DNA of 64,000 nucleotides from Algoriphagus sp. PAP.12 (lineage in GTDB: Bacteria; Bacteroidota; Bacteroidia; Cytophagales; Cyclobacteriaceae): NCBI RefSeq assembly GCF_026652115.1, contig NZ_JAPPSQ010000001.1:682001-746000 (forward strand), in the 5' to 3' direction. Shown in pieces: positions 26,902 through 35,721 of the stretch. The translations under genes were made by a program, and so were the position numbers. Each line of letters opens with the position of its first letter. The first letter of the stretch is position 1. Under the pieces are notes generated by a model. It ran no database searches, was not told the DNA's origin, and was given only the letters and a program-made list of their open reading frames with translations.

Positions 26902-28569
26902 TCAGGGAGTTTTAATTTTATAAACTTTCCCATCAAACTTGGTCATCAAATATAGCTGACCTGTTTTGTCTTGACCGAATTTCAGATCAACCCTTTTACA
27001 ATCGCAAAGCTCTTTGGTAGTCATTTCTTTGCCATTATAGATGACTTTCCACGATTCTACTTTTGGCTGATCTCCTTTCAAATCACTGATATACAATTTC
27101 CCGCCCGGTACATCTCCAAATAGGAAGTTGCCCTTTAATTCTCCTGAAGGGATAAAGTATCCTGCAATAATTGCGTTAAGCTCATCATGATCCAGTTGGA
27201 TCAAAGGATAAGTGGCTCCTAAATCAGCATCATTACCTGGCAATGGGAAAAGATCACTCATATTGCCATATGGGTTAATCAAAAATGTACCTTCACGCTG
27301 CGGCCAGCCATAGAATTTTCCTGGCTCAATTTTATTCAATTCTTCGATGTTGTGATGGCCGATTTCCGATGCTAAAAGCTGTCCATCAGGACTCCAAAAG
27401 ACTCTGTTTGGGTTTCTGAAACCATAGGCAAAAACTTCACCTGCTTTGTTCGGATCACTTGCAAAAGGATTCGATGTTGGAATACCATACTTGCCATTTT
27501 TACTGTTTGTTCCACTTGGATCTATTCTTAAAATGCTGCTCCAAGGAAGTCTTCCTTGATGATCTGGAATAAATGCATAACCATTTTCCGCACTTCCGCC
27601 ATCTCCGATTCCCACATACAAAAGCCCATAATCTTCATCTCCTTCCTTAGAATGTGGATTGAAAGCCAATTCTTGTACTCCATGAATTTGGGTCGGAACG
27701 TCTATTCTGAAAAATTCTCTTCCTTCTCCGATATAGGGAGTTCCTTTTGGATTATCTGTTTTCCATTCTGTCAACACCCATTGCATCTTGACAGGGATAC
27801 TGTCTGCATAAGCAAAATCTGCAGGAGCCGTTCCTCCAGGTACAGTATGAGAAGTATAAAGTATTCCGTTATTCACGAAATCAGGGTGAAAGGCCCAACT
27901 TCCAAAGCCTGTGGCAAGTCCGGGCTTAGATACCATTTCTGGTCTAAGTTTTTTGAGATTGAGGTATTCAACTGGCTTTCCATTGATGATTTCATACATC
28001 ACTCCATGTTGATCTTGAAGAAAAGTTCTTCTTGAAACTGGTTCGGATTCTAGTTTGGTGATTTTCGCAAGAGGGGTGATAGAGTCGGTAGGGGGTACTT
28101 GAAAGAAAAACTCCAATTCCATCCGAATTCCAGAATCGGCTACAGAATCCGGGATGGGATTTTCAATTTTATCAGCACTTTGCTCTACGACTATTTTCTC
28201 ATAGGTATGTAGGTAGCTGAGAATTTGATCCAAATGTTCATCTCCTAAATTTGGGAAGGCGGGCATATAGGTTTTGTATGCAGCAAATGTGGATTTTGCT
28301 CTTTCATCGCCAGATTCTATGACCTGTGTCGGGTTTTTGATGAACGTTTTGACCCATTCGGAAGTCATTTCATGAGTGACTCCACTTAGATTAGGTCCGA
28401 TAGCATTTTGGGTAAAATTGTGGCAGGCTGCGCAATTTTGCTCAAAAAGAGACTTGCCTGCTGTGATTTGTTCCTGGTCTGTGGAAATGTCCCAGCCTGG
28501 ATTTTTTTCTCCGGAACAGGCCGCAAAAAGGGCTAAGGCAGGAAGAAAAAATTTGACAGAATTTTTCAT
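26902..28569 (-). CDS. Lipoprotein with cytochrome c domain fused to a PQQ-type sugar (sorbosone-like) dehydrogenase
   Basis: A 555-residue envelope protein. A signal peptide with lipobox (ALFAAC, Cys18) leads to a class I cytochrome c domain with haem motif CAACH (Cys46, Cys49, His50) and a distal Met in YMPAFP (about residue 103). The rest is a six-bladed propeller of the glucose/sorbosone dehydrogenase type, with GFGSWAFHPDF, LLYVGIGDGGSAENG and AYGFRNPNRVFWSPDG. Such proteins oxidise a sugar or aldose with PQQ and pass electrons to the haem. The substrate is unknown. It directly follows the last eCIS gene on the same strand but has no link in function. Confidence 0.85.
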   Translation of the reverse strand: MKNSVKFFLPALALFAACSGEKNPGWDISTDQEQITAGKSLFEQNCAACHNFTQNAIGPNLSGVTHEMTSEWVKTFIKNPTQVIESGDERAKSTFAAYKTYMPAFPNLGDEHLDQILSYLHTYEKIVVEQSADKIENPIPDSVADSGIRMELEFFFQVPPTDSITPLAKITKLESEPVSRRTFLQDQHGVMYEIINGKPVEYLNLKKLRPEMVSKPGLATGFGSWAFHPDFVNNGILYTSHTVPGGTAPADFAYADSIPVKMQWVLTEWKTDNPKGTPYIGEGREFFRIDVPTQIHGVQELAFNPHSKEGDEDYGLLYVGIGDGGSAENGYAFIPDHQGRLPWSSILRIDPSGTNSKNGKYGIPTSNPFASDPNKAGEVFAYGFRNPNRVFWSPDGQLLASEIGHHNIEELNKIEPGKFYGWPQREGTFLINPYGNMSDLFPLPGNDADLGATYPLIQLDHDELNAIIAGYFIPSGELKGNFLFGDVPGGKLYISDLKGDQPKVESWKVIYNGKEMTTKELCDCKRVDLKFGQDKTGQLYLMTKFDGKVYKIKTP

Positions 28570-28581
28570 ACTAGCTAATTA

Positions 28582-28600
28582 ATCGATTTTCTGAATCGAT
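28582..28600. promoter_or_regulatory. Perfect inverted repeat upstream of the cytochrome/dehydrogenase gene
   Basis: Two 7-bp arms (atcgatt / aatcgat) with a 5-nt spacer lie 12 bp before the start codon at 28569. There is no T-run, so an operator is more likely than a terminator. Confidence 0.35.
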
Positions 28601-28666
28601 CAAAATCAAATGCTATTGGAATTCAATGAAAATGCGGAATTGATTTCGGTTGAAAATACAAACCAA

Positions 28667-31600
28667 CTATGACCTCAATCTTGCCATAGGCTCATCTCGT
28701 AACTTCTCAACTGTTGTGGTTCCAATTCCAGGTGCAGCTTCTAATTCTGAATAACTATTGATTCGTTTAGAGGCCTTATTTTCTCTATAATTGACTATGG
28801 CTTCTGCTCTAGTTTGACCAATTCCTTTAATGCGCTGAATTGCTCTTACATCTGAGGTATTCAGGTTTACCATATAATTCAATCTTCCAGTACCAAATCC
28901 AGGGATCGAAGATTTTGCATGAGAAATTGATGGCGGGATGTCCCAATTTGTTGGTTGTGAGGTGGCTGGAGTCCAATTGTTATTTTTGTATTCTAATTCT
29001 GTCAGTGAAAAATTTAGGCTTTGTGCTACATATTGATCTGGATCCGAATAAATGCTGTTATCCAAGTTTTTCGAATATTCTACCTCAACTTCATATTTGA
29101 CCACTTTTCCTTCATCTAGAATATGTTGTTTAGCAAACCTTTCGAATTTACTGTTCATTTCAGAATTGGTTTGTTTTGCTATTGGTGTCAAATTCCAAGA
29201 GACATTTCCCGGACCATGCAATTTGTGATTTAGTAAATGTCCTTCAACTATGTAGTTAGGATAGTTTTGTTTCAGAAGAGCTCCTAGGCCTGTAGTATAG
29301 GTAGGCTGGCTACCGGCAAGTCCTCCAGGATCCAAACTCAAAGGAGAAACAACTACATGCTTACCCATTTCCATTCCTGCCCCAGTGACTTTTTGATTTG
29401 TTACAAGAACAGTTCTAGGGATCGGAGGACCTCCAATATTATTTAGTATAGCTACAATTTTTTCAAATTCTCTCATGATAATTTGACCTTTTTCCACTCC
29501 TTGACCTTCTCGGTTTTGATCGATGGTGCTGGCTGAAGTTTGTAGTTCCGCTACTTTGTCATCTGGAATTGTTTTCCCATTCCATGATTTTGAAGCAATA
29601 ATTTGTTGGATTGTTTTTGGATCTGCACTAGCAATAATAAGCCTAGCTTGTGGGTCAGGGCTTTCGAAATAAGCCTCGTGTTTTTCTCCATTTGGAAGGG
29701 TGAATTCTTTCTTCATTCCAAGCCAACCCATTACAGTGTCAACTGCATTCCTTCCTGCCTGAAGAATCGCTCCCCCTACGGATAAAGCTCGGTCGATAAG
29801 CCAATCAATCGCCTCATTTACTTTATCACGAAGACCACCAATCATTTCGGCTATTCGAGTTCCTAAGCCTCGTAGCCCAACTTGATTTGCTAAAAAGCCA
29901 ATAGCAACAGGTACAGCTCTAGCCAGTGCTCCTTCCAAGAAGTTGGCTGCCTCGGCTATCGTTCCCCTCGCAATGTTTGCTACCCCCGCCACAAAGGAAT
30001 TGACGATTTCAAGCATCTCACGAAGCTTCTCGATAAAGGACTGAACTGCTCGGTAGAAGGCAATGAAACTGTTGACTACGGCCATGATACCTGTCGGGTC
30101 GAGCATAGAAAGTAAACGAACTGTAATCTGCTCTATAATTCGGGTCATGATCCAACTTTGAACTTGTTCCAGAACCATATTCCAGAGATTGCTCATTTGC
30201 TCTTGGATGTATTCCCAAATCGCAATCGGTCCACGTTCCCAAACGTCTTTGATAAAGGTCCAGATACCTGTTAAAGTATCTATAGCTCCACGGATTTGCT
30301 CCACTCGTTCCGGTCCTATTTTCAAAGCAAGTCTCTCCCAGACATTGTCCATGGAGATTCCTAAAACATCTAAGACAAATCCCAAAATGGACTGGAAGCT
30401 TAAATCTGCAGGTGGATTGATTCCCGCTGAAGCCAGTTCCCCAAATAGCCAATCTCTCAATCCTCCTAACAAATGGGTGACGATATTATCAAAGAACTGA
30501 ACGAACCCTTGTTTAACTGCTCTAAGAAGATTTTTCAAGAATCCGATTGGGTCGCGCTTGATATCCTCAAATGCTGATCGGGCATTGGCAATGATTTGCT
30601 GAACAGTCTCTATTGGGAAATTCATCACCACCAAGAGGACTTCTACAATGATCTTGACGATAGTGACTATAAAGGCAAAAAGTCTCTGTATCGGATCTGC
30701 TAGAGTTTGGACAATCCTTACAAAAGCATCTATTGGATGGAAAACATCCTCAATGGTGAAGCTGTTCCAAAGGTCTAGGAAGAGTCCAGTGATATAAGCC
30801 CAAGAGAAATTCAGAGTTGCAACTGCCGCATCGATCCTACTTACCGTTTGTTCAATCGCTCCGGTTTCTTTCATTTGCTGGAATTGCTCCTCACCACCAG
30901 GCATCAAACCCATAAACCCACGGATAATATTTTCAGTGTTACGAGGTACTTCTTCTTCAGTAAATGGATCTTTTCCTAATAAAACCGTGACTAAATGATA
31001 GCCTTGTTGCTCCCTTGCATAGGCTGAAATCTGTGCCAAAAGAGCGTTTTTGATAAACTCTAAAACCTTGGTAGCTACATTTTCAGCGAATGTGAAAACT
31101 CGTTGGGTAAATGGAGCAAATATGGCAACAGTTCTGGTAAATGCTGCTGGAGGATCCCGTAAGTCATCTAGAGAAAATGCATTCCAAGCTTGATCAAACA
31201 ATGATTTTACTTCCTCGAAACTGAAATTAAGAGCAGCTAATTCGGCATCAATCCAATCAGCCGTTTCTTGGATTGTTCCCTCTGCTTGCATTCTTTCCAG
31301 CTCCTGTTCTTTGCCAATTAGAAGAAGGAATGCTTCTATTTTTTCTGCTGTGGTAGAGTTGACTTCCTCGCCTGTCAGAGGATCATGACCGAGCAATTGG
31401 ACCAGTAATGGATAGCCTGGGAAAGAATCTGCCAAAGCCTTGAGGGCTGTCATCAACGCTTCCTTAATCAACTCAAAGACCTTGTCTTTGACTCGCGCTG
31501 CAAAAGTTTCTATGTCTCGATAAAGCTGGCCAAAAGTTCTGTCCAGAACCTCCATATTCGCATCCCAGCCAGATAATAGACTGACTTCATCCCAAGCCTG

Positions 31601-32629
31601 TTCAAGAACTCTTTCAATCCTTCCGGTACTTAGATCCAAGGAATCCATTTGATCCTGAACCCAAGTGAGAGCATCCTGAATAATTCCCAATTCTTGGAGT
31701 TTGTTGAAAAGGAGAGTTCCAAAAATTGGAATCAATCCCATCAACCCACCGATGAGATTTACTGCATTTCGCTCTACACTTCTTCCAGCTAATGGATCAT
31801 ATCCAACGACTACACAGAGTAAGCTGTAACCTGGGATATAAGATGCAAATTCTGATAGACCCTCTCGAACCGCCCAAGGTAGTCTTTGGACTCCTTCTGC
31901 TCCGTCTGAAATGTTTTCAGAAGGAGACCTTCGAACTGCACTGTCTTGTTGGACGACATGCGTCAACTCATGTGCTAACAAATGCTTTCCTTTGGAGGAT
32001 TCAGGACTATATTTCCCTTCATTGAAATAGACATCAGATCCATGGGTAAAAGCTTGGGCTCCCAATACATTACTCATGGATGTGGCTTGTGGTCCTGTAT
32101 GGATTTTCACCCCGGAGAAATCTGCTCCGATTTTCTTACCCATCTCGGATTGGACTGCAGGAGACATGGGGCTTCCTCCTCCCGTACCACCTTGAATTTG
32201 TGTGGAAACAGAGGCAGGGACCTCGCCATTTCCTCCCATCATTTGAAGAGATTCTTCTTCTTCTACACCTTTGAGTTGAACAGTTTCCTCCTCCTCTTCT
32301 TTCAATTGAAGTTCCTCTTCCTCTTCCAGACTCAGGGAAATCATGGAGATACCAGCTGAAAGCGGCATCATTTGTACCGATTCCTCTTCTTCAGATTTAG
32401 GTTGGACGGCTTCTTCTTCCTCCTCTAATTGGACTCCACCGGCACTCCCAGTCATTATCGGAGTTTGTGGAGTGCTTGGCATCATCATTACCTGGTCAGC
32501 AATTGAATCCGCCTCTTTTTCATATTTATCGCCTGTTTTCCCGACTTTGAGGGAAGGTTGGATTACAGCAGCTCCAGCCCCGAACAGGCGGGATTTGGGT
32601 GGGTCTATTTTTTTTGCTGCTGCTCCCAT
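28667..32629 (-). CDS. eCIS-associated DUF4157 protein with nuclease-like and helix-hairpin-helix C-terminus (putative cargo toxin)
   Basis: A 1320-residue protein with no signal peptide. Residues 1-160 include a run of acidic EEEE/VQ repeats (about 67-130). Next comes a DUF4157 domain (about 155-230) with the zinc motif HELTH (His220-His224). Residues 266-670 are three copies of a helical unit of about 139 residues, each opening with a phrase like GYPLLVQLLGHDPLTGEEV; more long amphipathic helices follow to about 1000. Residues about 1090-1190 hold a GHLLN...NLTP motif (His1131, Asn1146) typical of DNA/RNA non-specific endonuclease-like toxins. Residues 1255-1320 hold two ComEA-like HhH motifs (IKGIGQTRAEAIV, APGIGTTTVEKL). 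It is the last gene of the eCIS run. DUF4157 is known to go with eCIS payloads; that this one is a DNA-targeting cargo is inference. Confidence 0.8.
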   Translation of the reverse strand: MGAAAKKIDPPKSRLFGAGAAVIQPSLKVGKTGDKYEKEADSIADQVMMMPSTPQTPIMTGSAGGVQLEEEEEAVQPKSEEEESVQMMPLSAGISMISLSLEEEEELQLKEEEEETVQLKGVEEEESLQMMGGNGEVPASVSTQIQGGTGGGSPMSPAVQSEMGKKIGADFSGVKIHTGPQATSMSNVLGAQAFTHGSDVYFNEGKYSPESSKGKHLLAHELTHVVQQDSAVRRSPSENISDGAEGVQRLPWAVREGLSEFASYIPGYSLLCVVVGYDPLAGRSVERNAVNLIGGLMGLIPIFGTLLFNKLQELGIIQDALTWVQDQMDSLDLSTGRIERVLEQAWDEVSLLSGWDANMEVLDRTFGQLYRDIETFAARVKDKVFELIKEALMTALKALADSFPGYPLLVQLLGHDPLTGEEVNSTTAEKIEAFLLLIGKEQELERMQAEGTIQETADWIDAELAALNFSFEEVKSLFDQAWNAFSLDDLRDPPAAFTRTVAIFAPFTQRVFTFAENVATKVLEFIKNALLAQISAYAREQQGYHLVTVLLGKDPFTEEEVPRNTENIIRGFMGLMPGGEEQFQQMKETGAIEQTVSRIDAAVATLNFSWAYITGLFLDLWNSFTIEDVFHPIDAFVRIVQTLADPIQRLFAFIVTIVKIIVEVLLVVMNFPIETVQQIIANARSAFEDIKRDPIGFLKNLLRAVKQGFVQFFDNIVTHLLGGLRDWLFGELASAGINPPADLSFQSILGFVLDVLGISMDNVWERLALKIGPERVEQIRGAIDTLTGIWTFIKDVWERGPIAIWEYIQEQMSNLWNMVLEQVQSWIMTRIIEQITVRLLSMLDPTGIMAVVNSFIAFYRAVQSFIEKLREMLEIVNSFVAGVANIARGTIAEAANFLEGALARAVPVAIGFLANQVGLRGLGTRIAEMIGGLRDKVNEAIDWLIDRALSVGGAILQAGRNAVDTVMGWLGMKKEFTLPNGEKHEAYFESPDPQARLIIASADPKTIQQIIASKSWNGKTIPDDKVAELQTSASTIDQNREGQGVEKGQIIMREFEKIVAILNNIGGPPIPRTVLVTNQKVTGAGMEMGKHVVVSPLSLDPGGLAGSQPTYTTGLGALLKQNYPNYIVEGHLLNHKLHGPGNVSWNLTPIAKQTNSEMNSKFERFAKQHILDEGKVVKYEVEVEYSKNLDNSIYSDPDQYVAQSLNFSLTELEYKNNNWTPATSQPTNWDIPPSISHAKSSIPGFGTGRLNYMVNLNTSDVRAIQRIKGIGQTRAEAIVNYRENKASKRINSYSELEAAPGIGTTTVEKLRDEPMARLRS

Positions 32630-32634
32630 GGATA

Positions 32635-32814
32635 TTATTTTTTAAGAGGAGTCATTGCTTCTCCTGGCTCTTCAGTTTTCATCCCTTGGCGTTCTTTTTC
32701 CACAGGACTCATTTTTTCCTTTTCATTTTCTACTGCCTTTTCTTTGTCAACCATGATGACAACTGGTTCTTTTTCAGGTTCCTGCTCAGGTTTTTTTCGG
32801 ACTTTTCGTTTCAT
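32635..32814 (-). CDS. Small Lys/Glu-rich protein (59 aa) between ATPase and DUF4157 genes
   Basis: A 59-codon frame starts MKRKVRKKPEQEPEKE and ends AMTPLKK. It is very highly charged, with almost no hydrophobic core, so it should be disordered. It has the best ribosome-binding site in the cluster (AGGAGGGAG just ahead of the ATG), starts 11 bp after the ATPase stop, and ends 5 bp before the DUF4157 start. This tight fit supports translation. Function is unknown; a chaperone or loading factor for the next gene's product is possible. Confidence 0.65.
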   Translation of the reverse strand: MKRKVRKKPEQEPEKEPVVIMVDKEKAVENEKEKMSPVEKERQGMKTEEPGEAMTPLKK

Positions 32815-32824
32815 TTCTCCCTCC

Positions 32825-34174
32825 TTAAATTGTTCTTCCTACTTTTTGAAATTCCTTTCTCACACCTTCTGTGATATCTTCCATCCGGATGATTTTATCA
32901 TCGTGTTCCAGAGCCATCAAAAGGCTATGTTGAATCACATTGATAATGCTGCCGCCACTCAGATCATAAGAGGATGCCAATGACATCAGATTTACTTTCG
33001 GTTCAAGCTGAGCTCTTTCAGGGAATCCATTTTTCCAAAGTTGAAGTCGTTCTTCGGCTTGGGGCATGGGGAAAAATATGCTTGATTGGAAGCGGCGCAT
33101 AAATGCTTCATCAAGGTTCCCTTTTAAATTGGTAGCCAAAATGACTAAGCCGTCATACTCTTCTATCCTTTGCAAAAGATAGGAGACCTCTTGGTTGGCA
33201 TATTTGTCATGAGCATCATTGACAGAGGTCCGTTTTCCGAAAATGGCATCTGCCTCATCGAAAAATAGAATCCAGTTTTGTTTTTCTGCCCTGTCAAATA
33301 TTTTCCCAAGGTTTTTTTCTGTTTCACCAATGTACTTTGAAACCAATCTTGAAAGATCTATTCGATACACGTCCAAGCCCATTTTTTTGCCTAAAAGGGC
33401 TGCAGTTAAAGTTTTTCCAGTACCTGGGGGACCAAAAAACAAAGCTTTGTATCCGGGACTTAGCACTTTGCCCATTCCCCATTCATTCAGCAAAAAGTCC
33501 TTATGCTTGAGCCAAATTTCTAATTCTTTCAACTCAATTCTAGTGTCTTCGGGCAATACCAAGTCTTCCCAATCCAAAGCCGTATGAAGTCGCTGTGCCG
33601 GAAAATCATTGTTGAAGCTTGGCTTCTGAATCCGCCCCGTGGTGATGAGATCCAAAATTTCTCTAGATATGGCTAAAGTGCCGGATAAGTATGATTCATC
33701 CGTTTCCACATCGCTCAATTTGAGTATTCCTTCTTTAAATAAGGTACCCGTTCCATCAAGAAGATTTTGGTATTGAAAGCGTTTTTTGAGATCATTTCCT
33801 GCCAAAATGAAAAGGATAGTCTCTCCAGTTGGAATAAATCCATTGTGAGATTTTGCTTTTTTGCCACCAAATTCCGTGTAGATCTGCTGAGTCAATTGAT
33901 TCCTACTCATAAACATGTCCAGTAATTGTGGACGAATATGAGGGACAGCAGCCAGGATTAGCAGAAAACGATCCTCTGGTCCCAGGTGATGTTTTTTGAT
34001 CAGGTCACAGTAAGGGGATTCTATGTTGTCCAGATCCGGTGGAGGGATTTGAAGAAGATCTTGGTTGGCAGTATCAGGTTTTGCATTGATGGCTGACCGA
34101 GCCTTCAAGATCTGCTGAAGCCAGTCCATTTCCAATTGGACGGAGTGGGCGTTATCGTGAGCTTTACTTACCAT
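32825..34174 (-). CDS. eCIS AAA+ ATPase (Afp15-like)
   Basis: A 449-residue protein with a helical N-terminal region and a C-terminal AAA+ domain. Walker A is FFGPPGTGKTL (about 248-255), Walker B WILFFDEADAIFGKR (about 303-309), followed by sensor 1 ILATNLKGNLDEAF and an Arg finger (FMRRFQ). In Afp/PVC-type systems this ATPase is needed for particle assembly but is not a ClpV-type disassembly motor. I start it at the ATG at 34174, which overlaps the tape-measure stop by 7 bp (ATGGTAA). The longer start at 34228 would overlap by 61 bp. Confidence 0.9.
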   Translation of the reverse strand: MVSKAHDNAHSVQLEMDWLQQILKARSAINAKPDTANQDLLQIPPPDLDNIESPYCDLIKKHHLGPEDRFLLILAAVPHIRPQLLDMFMSRNQLTQQIYTEFGGKKAKSHNGFIPTGETILFILAGNDLKKRFQYQNLLDGTGTLFKEGILKLSDVETDESYLSGTLAISREILDLITTGRIQKPSFNNDFPAQRLHTALDWEDLVLPEDTRIELKELEIWLKHKDFLLNEWGMGKVLSPGYKALFFGPPGTGKTLTAALLGKKMGLDVYRIDLSRLVSKYIGETEKNLGKIFDRAEKQNWILFFDEADAIFGKRTSVNDAHDKYANQEVSYLLQRIEEYDGLVILATNLKGNLDEAFMRRFQSSIFFPMPQAEERLQLWKNGFPERAQLEPKVNLMSLASSYDLSGGSIINVIQHSLLMALEHDDKIIRMEDITEGVRKEFQKVGRTI

Positions 34175-35721
34175 TCTGTAAAAAGTGTTTCTTCCATCCA
34201 AGGATGTTTGATGATACTTATCCCCCAAGGGAGCTGGTTCAAAAGAATGTCAATAGATGTTCTTGGAATGATCAGTTGATAGCCTTTATCAACTTTCCGT
34301 AGACTTCCTTCACGTCGGAAAAATCCTTTGGAAATGGATTTTCCAGAGGAGGTTTTCAATGCTTTCCATCTCTGAGCCAGTGTGTCCAAAAGGTTTTTCA
34401 TTTCTTCTTTTTCCAAATCATTGGGTTCAAATTTTACCTCAATCACTTTTGAGCAAGGAATTCCGCATAATATTTTGTTTAGAAGTAAATCACTTTCTTC
34501 ATATTCATTCCTTTCATCCACCAAATATTGCAAAAGCAAAGCAGCCCTTTCTTGAGCTTTTTCAGATACAAATTCCCTCTCTTTAGTCAGTTCCAGTCCT
34601 TCGAAAAAGTAGGGAAGGAAAGGTGCGGTCAATACCAAACCTGCATTTGAAATCGGGAAAGTTTCATCTTCTTCCAATTGATCTTTGGATCGAAAAAGAT
34701 CTTTTTTCCTTGATCTCAAAGGTTCCTCAATGGAACTGGTCTTTTTTAAAAGCCTTTTGGCTTGTTCAAAAAATAGATCTGATTCAGAATTTTCCGAAAG
34801 CTTAGCTTTCTCTTTCCTGGAAGTTTCTGATTTCCTATAAATGGGAGTTTGAGGCCATTCTAGCCAGACTTTTTCTATAGCTTTTTGATCAATTTTTATG
34901 GATTTGAACTCATCCAAAAATGTTAAGATCAGGTCATTTAATTCACTAGAATTCGGTGTGCTTGGATTAGATAAAATCAGAGAATCCAGCTTTTTTGAAA
35001 AAGAGTTGAGATGGTTTTTTTCAAGGATAATAGCTTCTAAAACAGCCTTGATAAAGATTGAATCCAATTCTTTTGATGATGAAAAACTGGGAACCAAAGT
35101 GGTTTTGAAGCTTTTGAAAAGGGATTCTATGAGCTCAACTTTTTGCGGTTTAAACCAACTCAGAAAATGGATTAAGTCTTGAGTTGATATATGCCTAGAA
35201 AGTCTAAAAACAGCATTTATACTTAGTTTATTCTTTTCTATCCATGATTTGAAAGCCTGATTTTTTTCTTGAATTAACTTTCTGAAAATCGATTTTATAG
35301 TGCTTTGAGAAGATTGATTTGACCACCATGGCTTTCTCCCAAATTCCAAGAGATAAATGAGAAGCTCAACTTCTTTATTCTGATCAAAACTGTCTTTTGG
35401 AATATATTGAGGCCCTTCTTTTTTGATTTTCGGGTTTGATAATTCAGGGTACTTACGAAGGATCAGGGTTTTTAACTCCTCCCGGAGTCGAATTCTCAAT
35501 AAATCAGGATCAAGGTTTGCCTTGACTCTCCCGAGATCAATTTCAAGTTTATCAATGCGAATTGTTCGATTAGGAATATCCACTTCTTCCAAAACTTCTT
35601 CAATGATTGGTTGCAGTTGAGATTGAAATTTTTCTCCCCATTGAGCCAAATCAGTTCTAGCCTGAATTGCATTGCTGTAATTCAGGTCTAAAATCTGCCT
35701 ATGGATCAAGTGCCGACTCAT
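34168..35721 (-). CDS. Contractile injection system tape-measure protein (CIS_TMP, Afp14-like)
   Basis: A 517-residue soluble protein. The N-terminus (HRQILDLNYSNAIQ, then VDIPNRTIRIDKLEIDLG at about 45-65) matches the conserved start of CIS tape-measure proteins of Bacteroidota. The middle is helical and Lys/Ser-rich; a hydrophobic region (VLTAPFLPYFFEGLEL, about 370) near the C-terminus precedes an ending with WGISIIKHPWM. The family is thought to set tube length inside the assembling particle. It lies between the Afp13-place gene and the ATPase, as Afp14 does. Confidence 0.85.
   Translation of the reverse strand: MSRHLIHRQILDLNYSNAIQARTDLAQWGEKFQSQLQPIIEEVLEEVDIPNRTIRIDKLEIDLGRVKANLDPDLLRIRLREELKTLILRKYPELSNPKIKKEGPQYIPKDSFDQNKEVELLIYLLEFGRKPWWSNQSSQSTIKSIFRKLIQEKNQAFKSWIEKNKLSINAVFRLSRHISTQDLIHFLSWFKPQKVELIESLFKSFKTTLVPSFSSSKELDSIFIKAVLEAIILEKNHLNSFSKKLDSLILSNPSTPNSSELNDLILTFLDEFKSIKIDQKAIEKVWLEWPQTPIYRKSETSRKEKAKLSENSESDLFFEQAKRLLKKTSSIEEPLRSRKKDLFRSKDQLEEDETFPISNAGLVLTAPFLPYFFEGLELTKEREFVSEKAQERAALLLQYLVDERNEYEESDLLLNKILCGIPCSKVIEVKFEPNDLEKEEMKNLLDTLAQRWKALKTSSGKSISKGFFRREGSLRKVDKGYQLIIPRTSIDILLNQLPWGISIIKHPWMEETLFTEW

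Noticed and set aside
32040..32170. DUF4157 HELTH motif taken as proof of a working protease
   Set aside because: The motif is a family mark; no further zinc ligand or substrate is evident, so activity is not claimed.
34168..34228. Longer start for the AAA+ ATPase at 34228
   Set aside because: It would overlap the tape-measure gene by 61 bp; the ATG at 34174 gives a normal 7-bp overlap.
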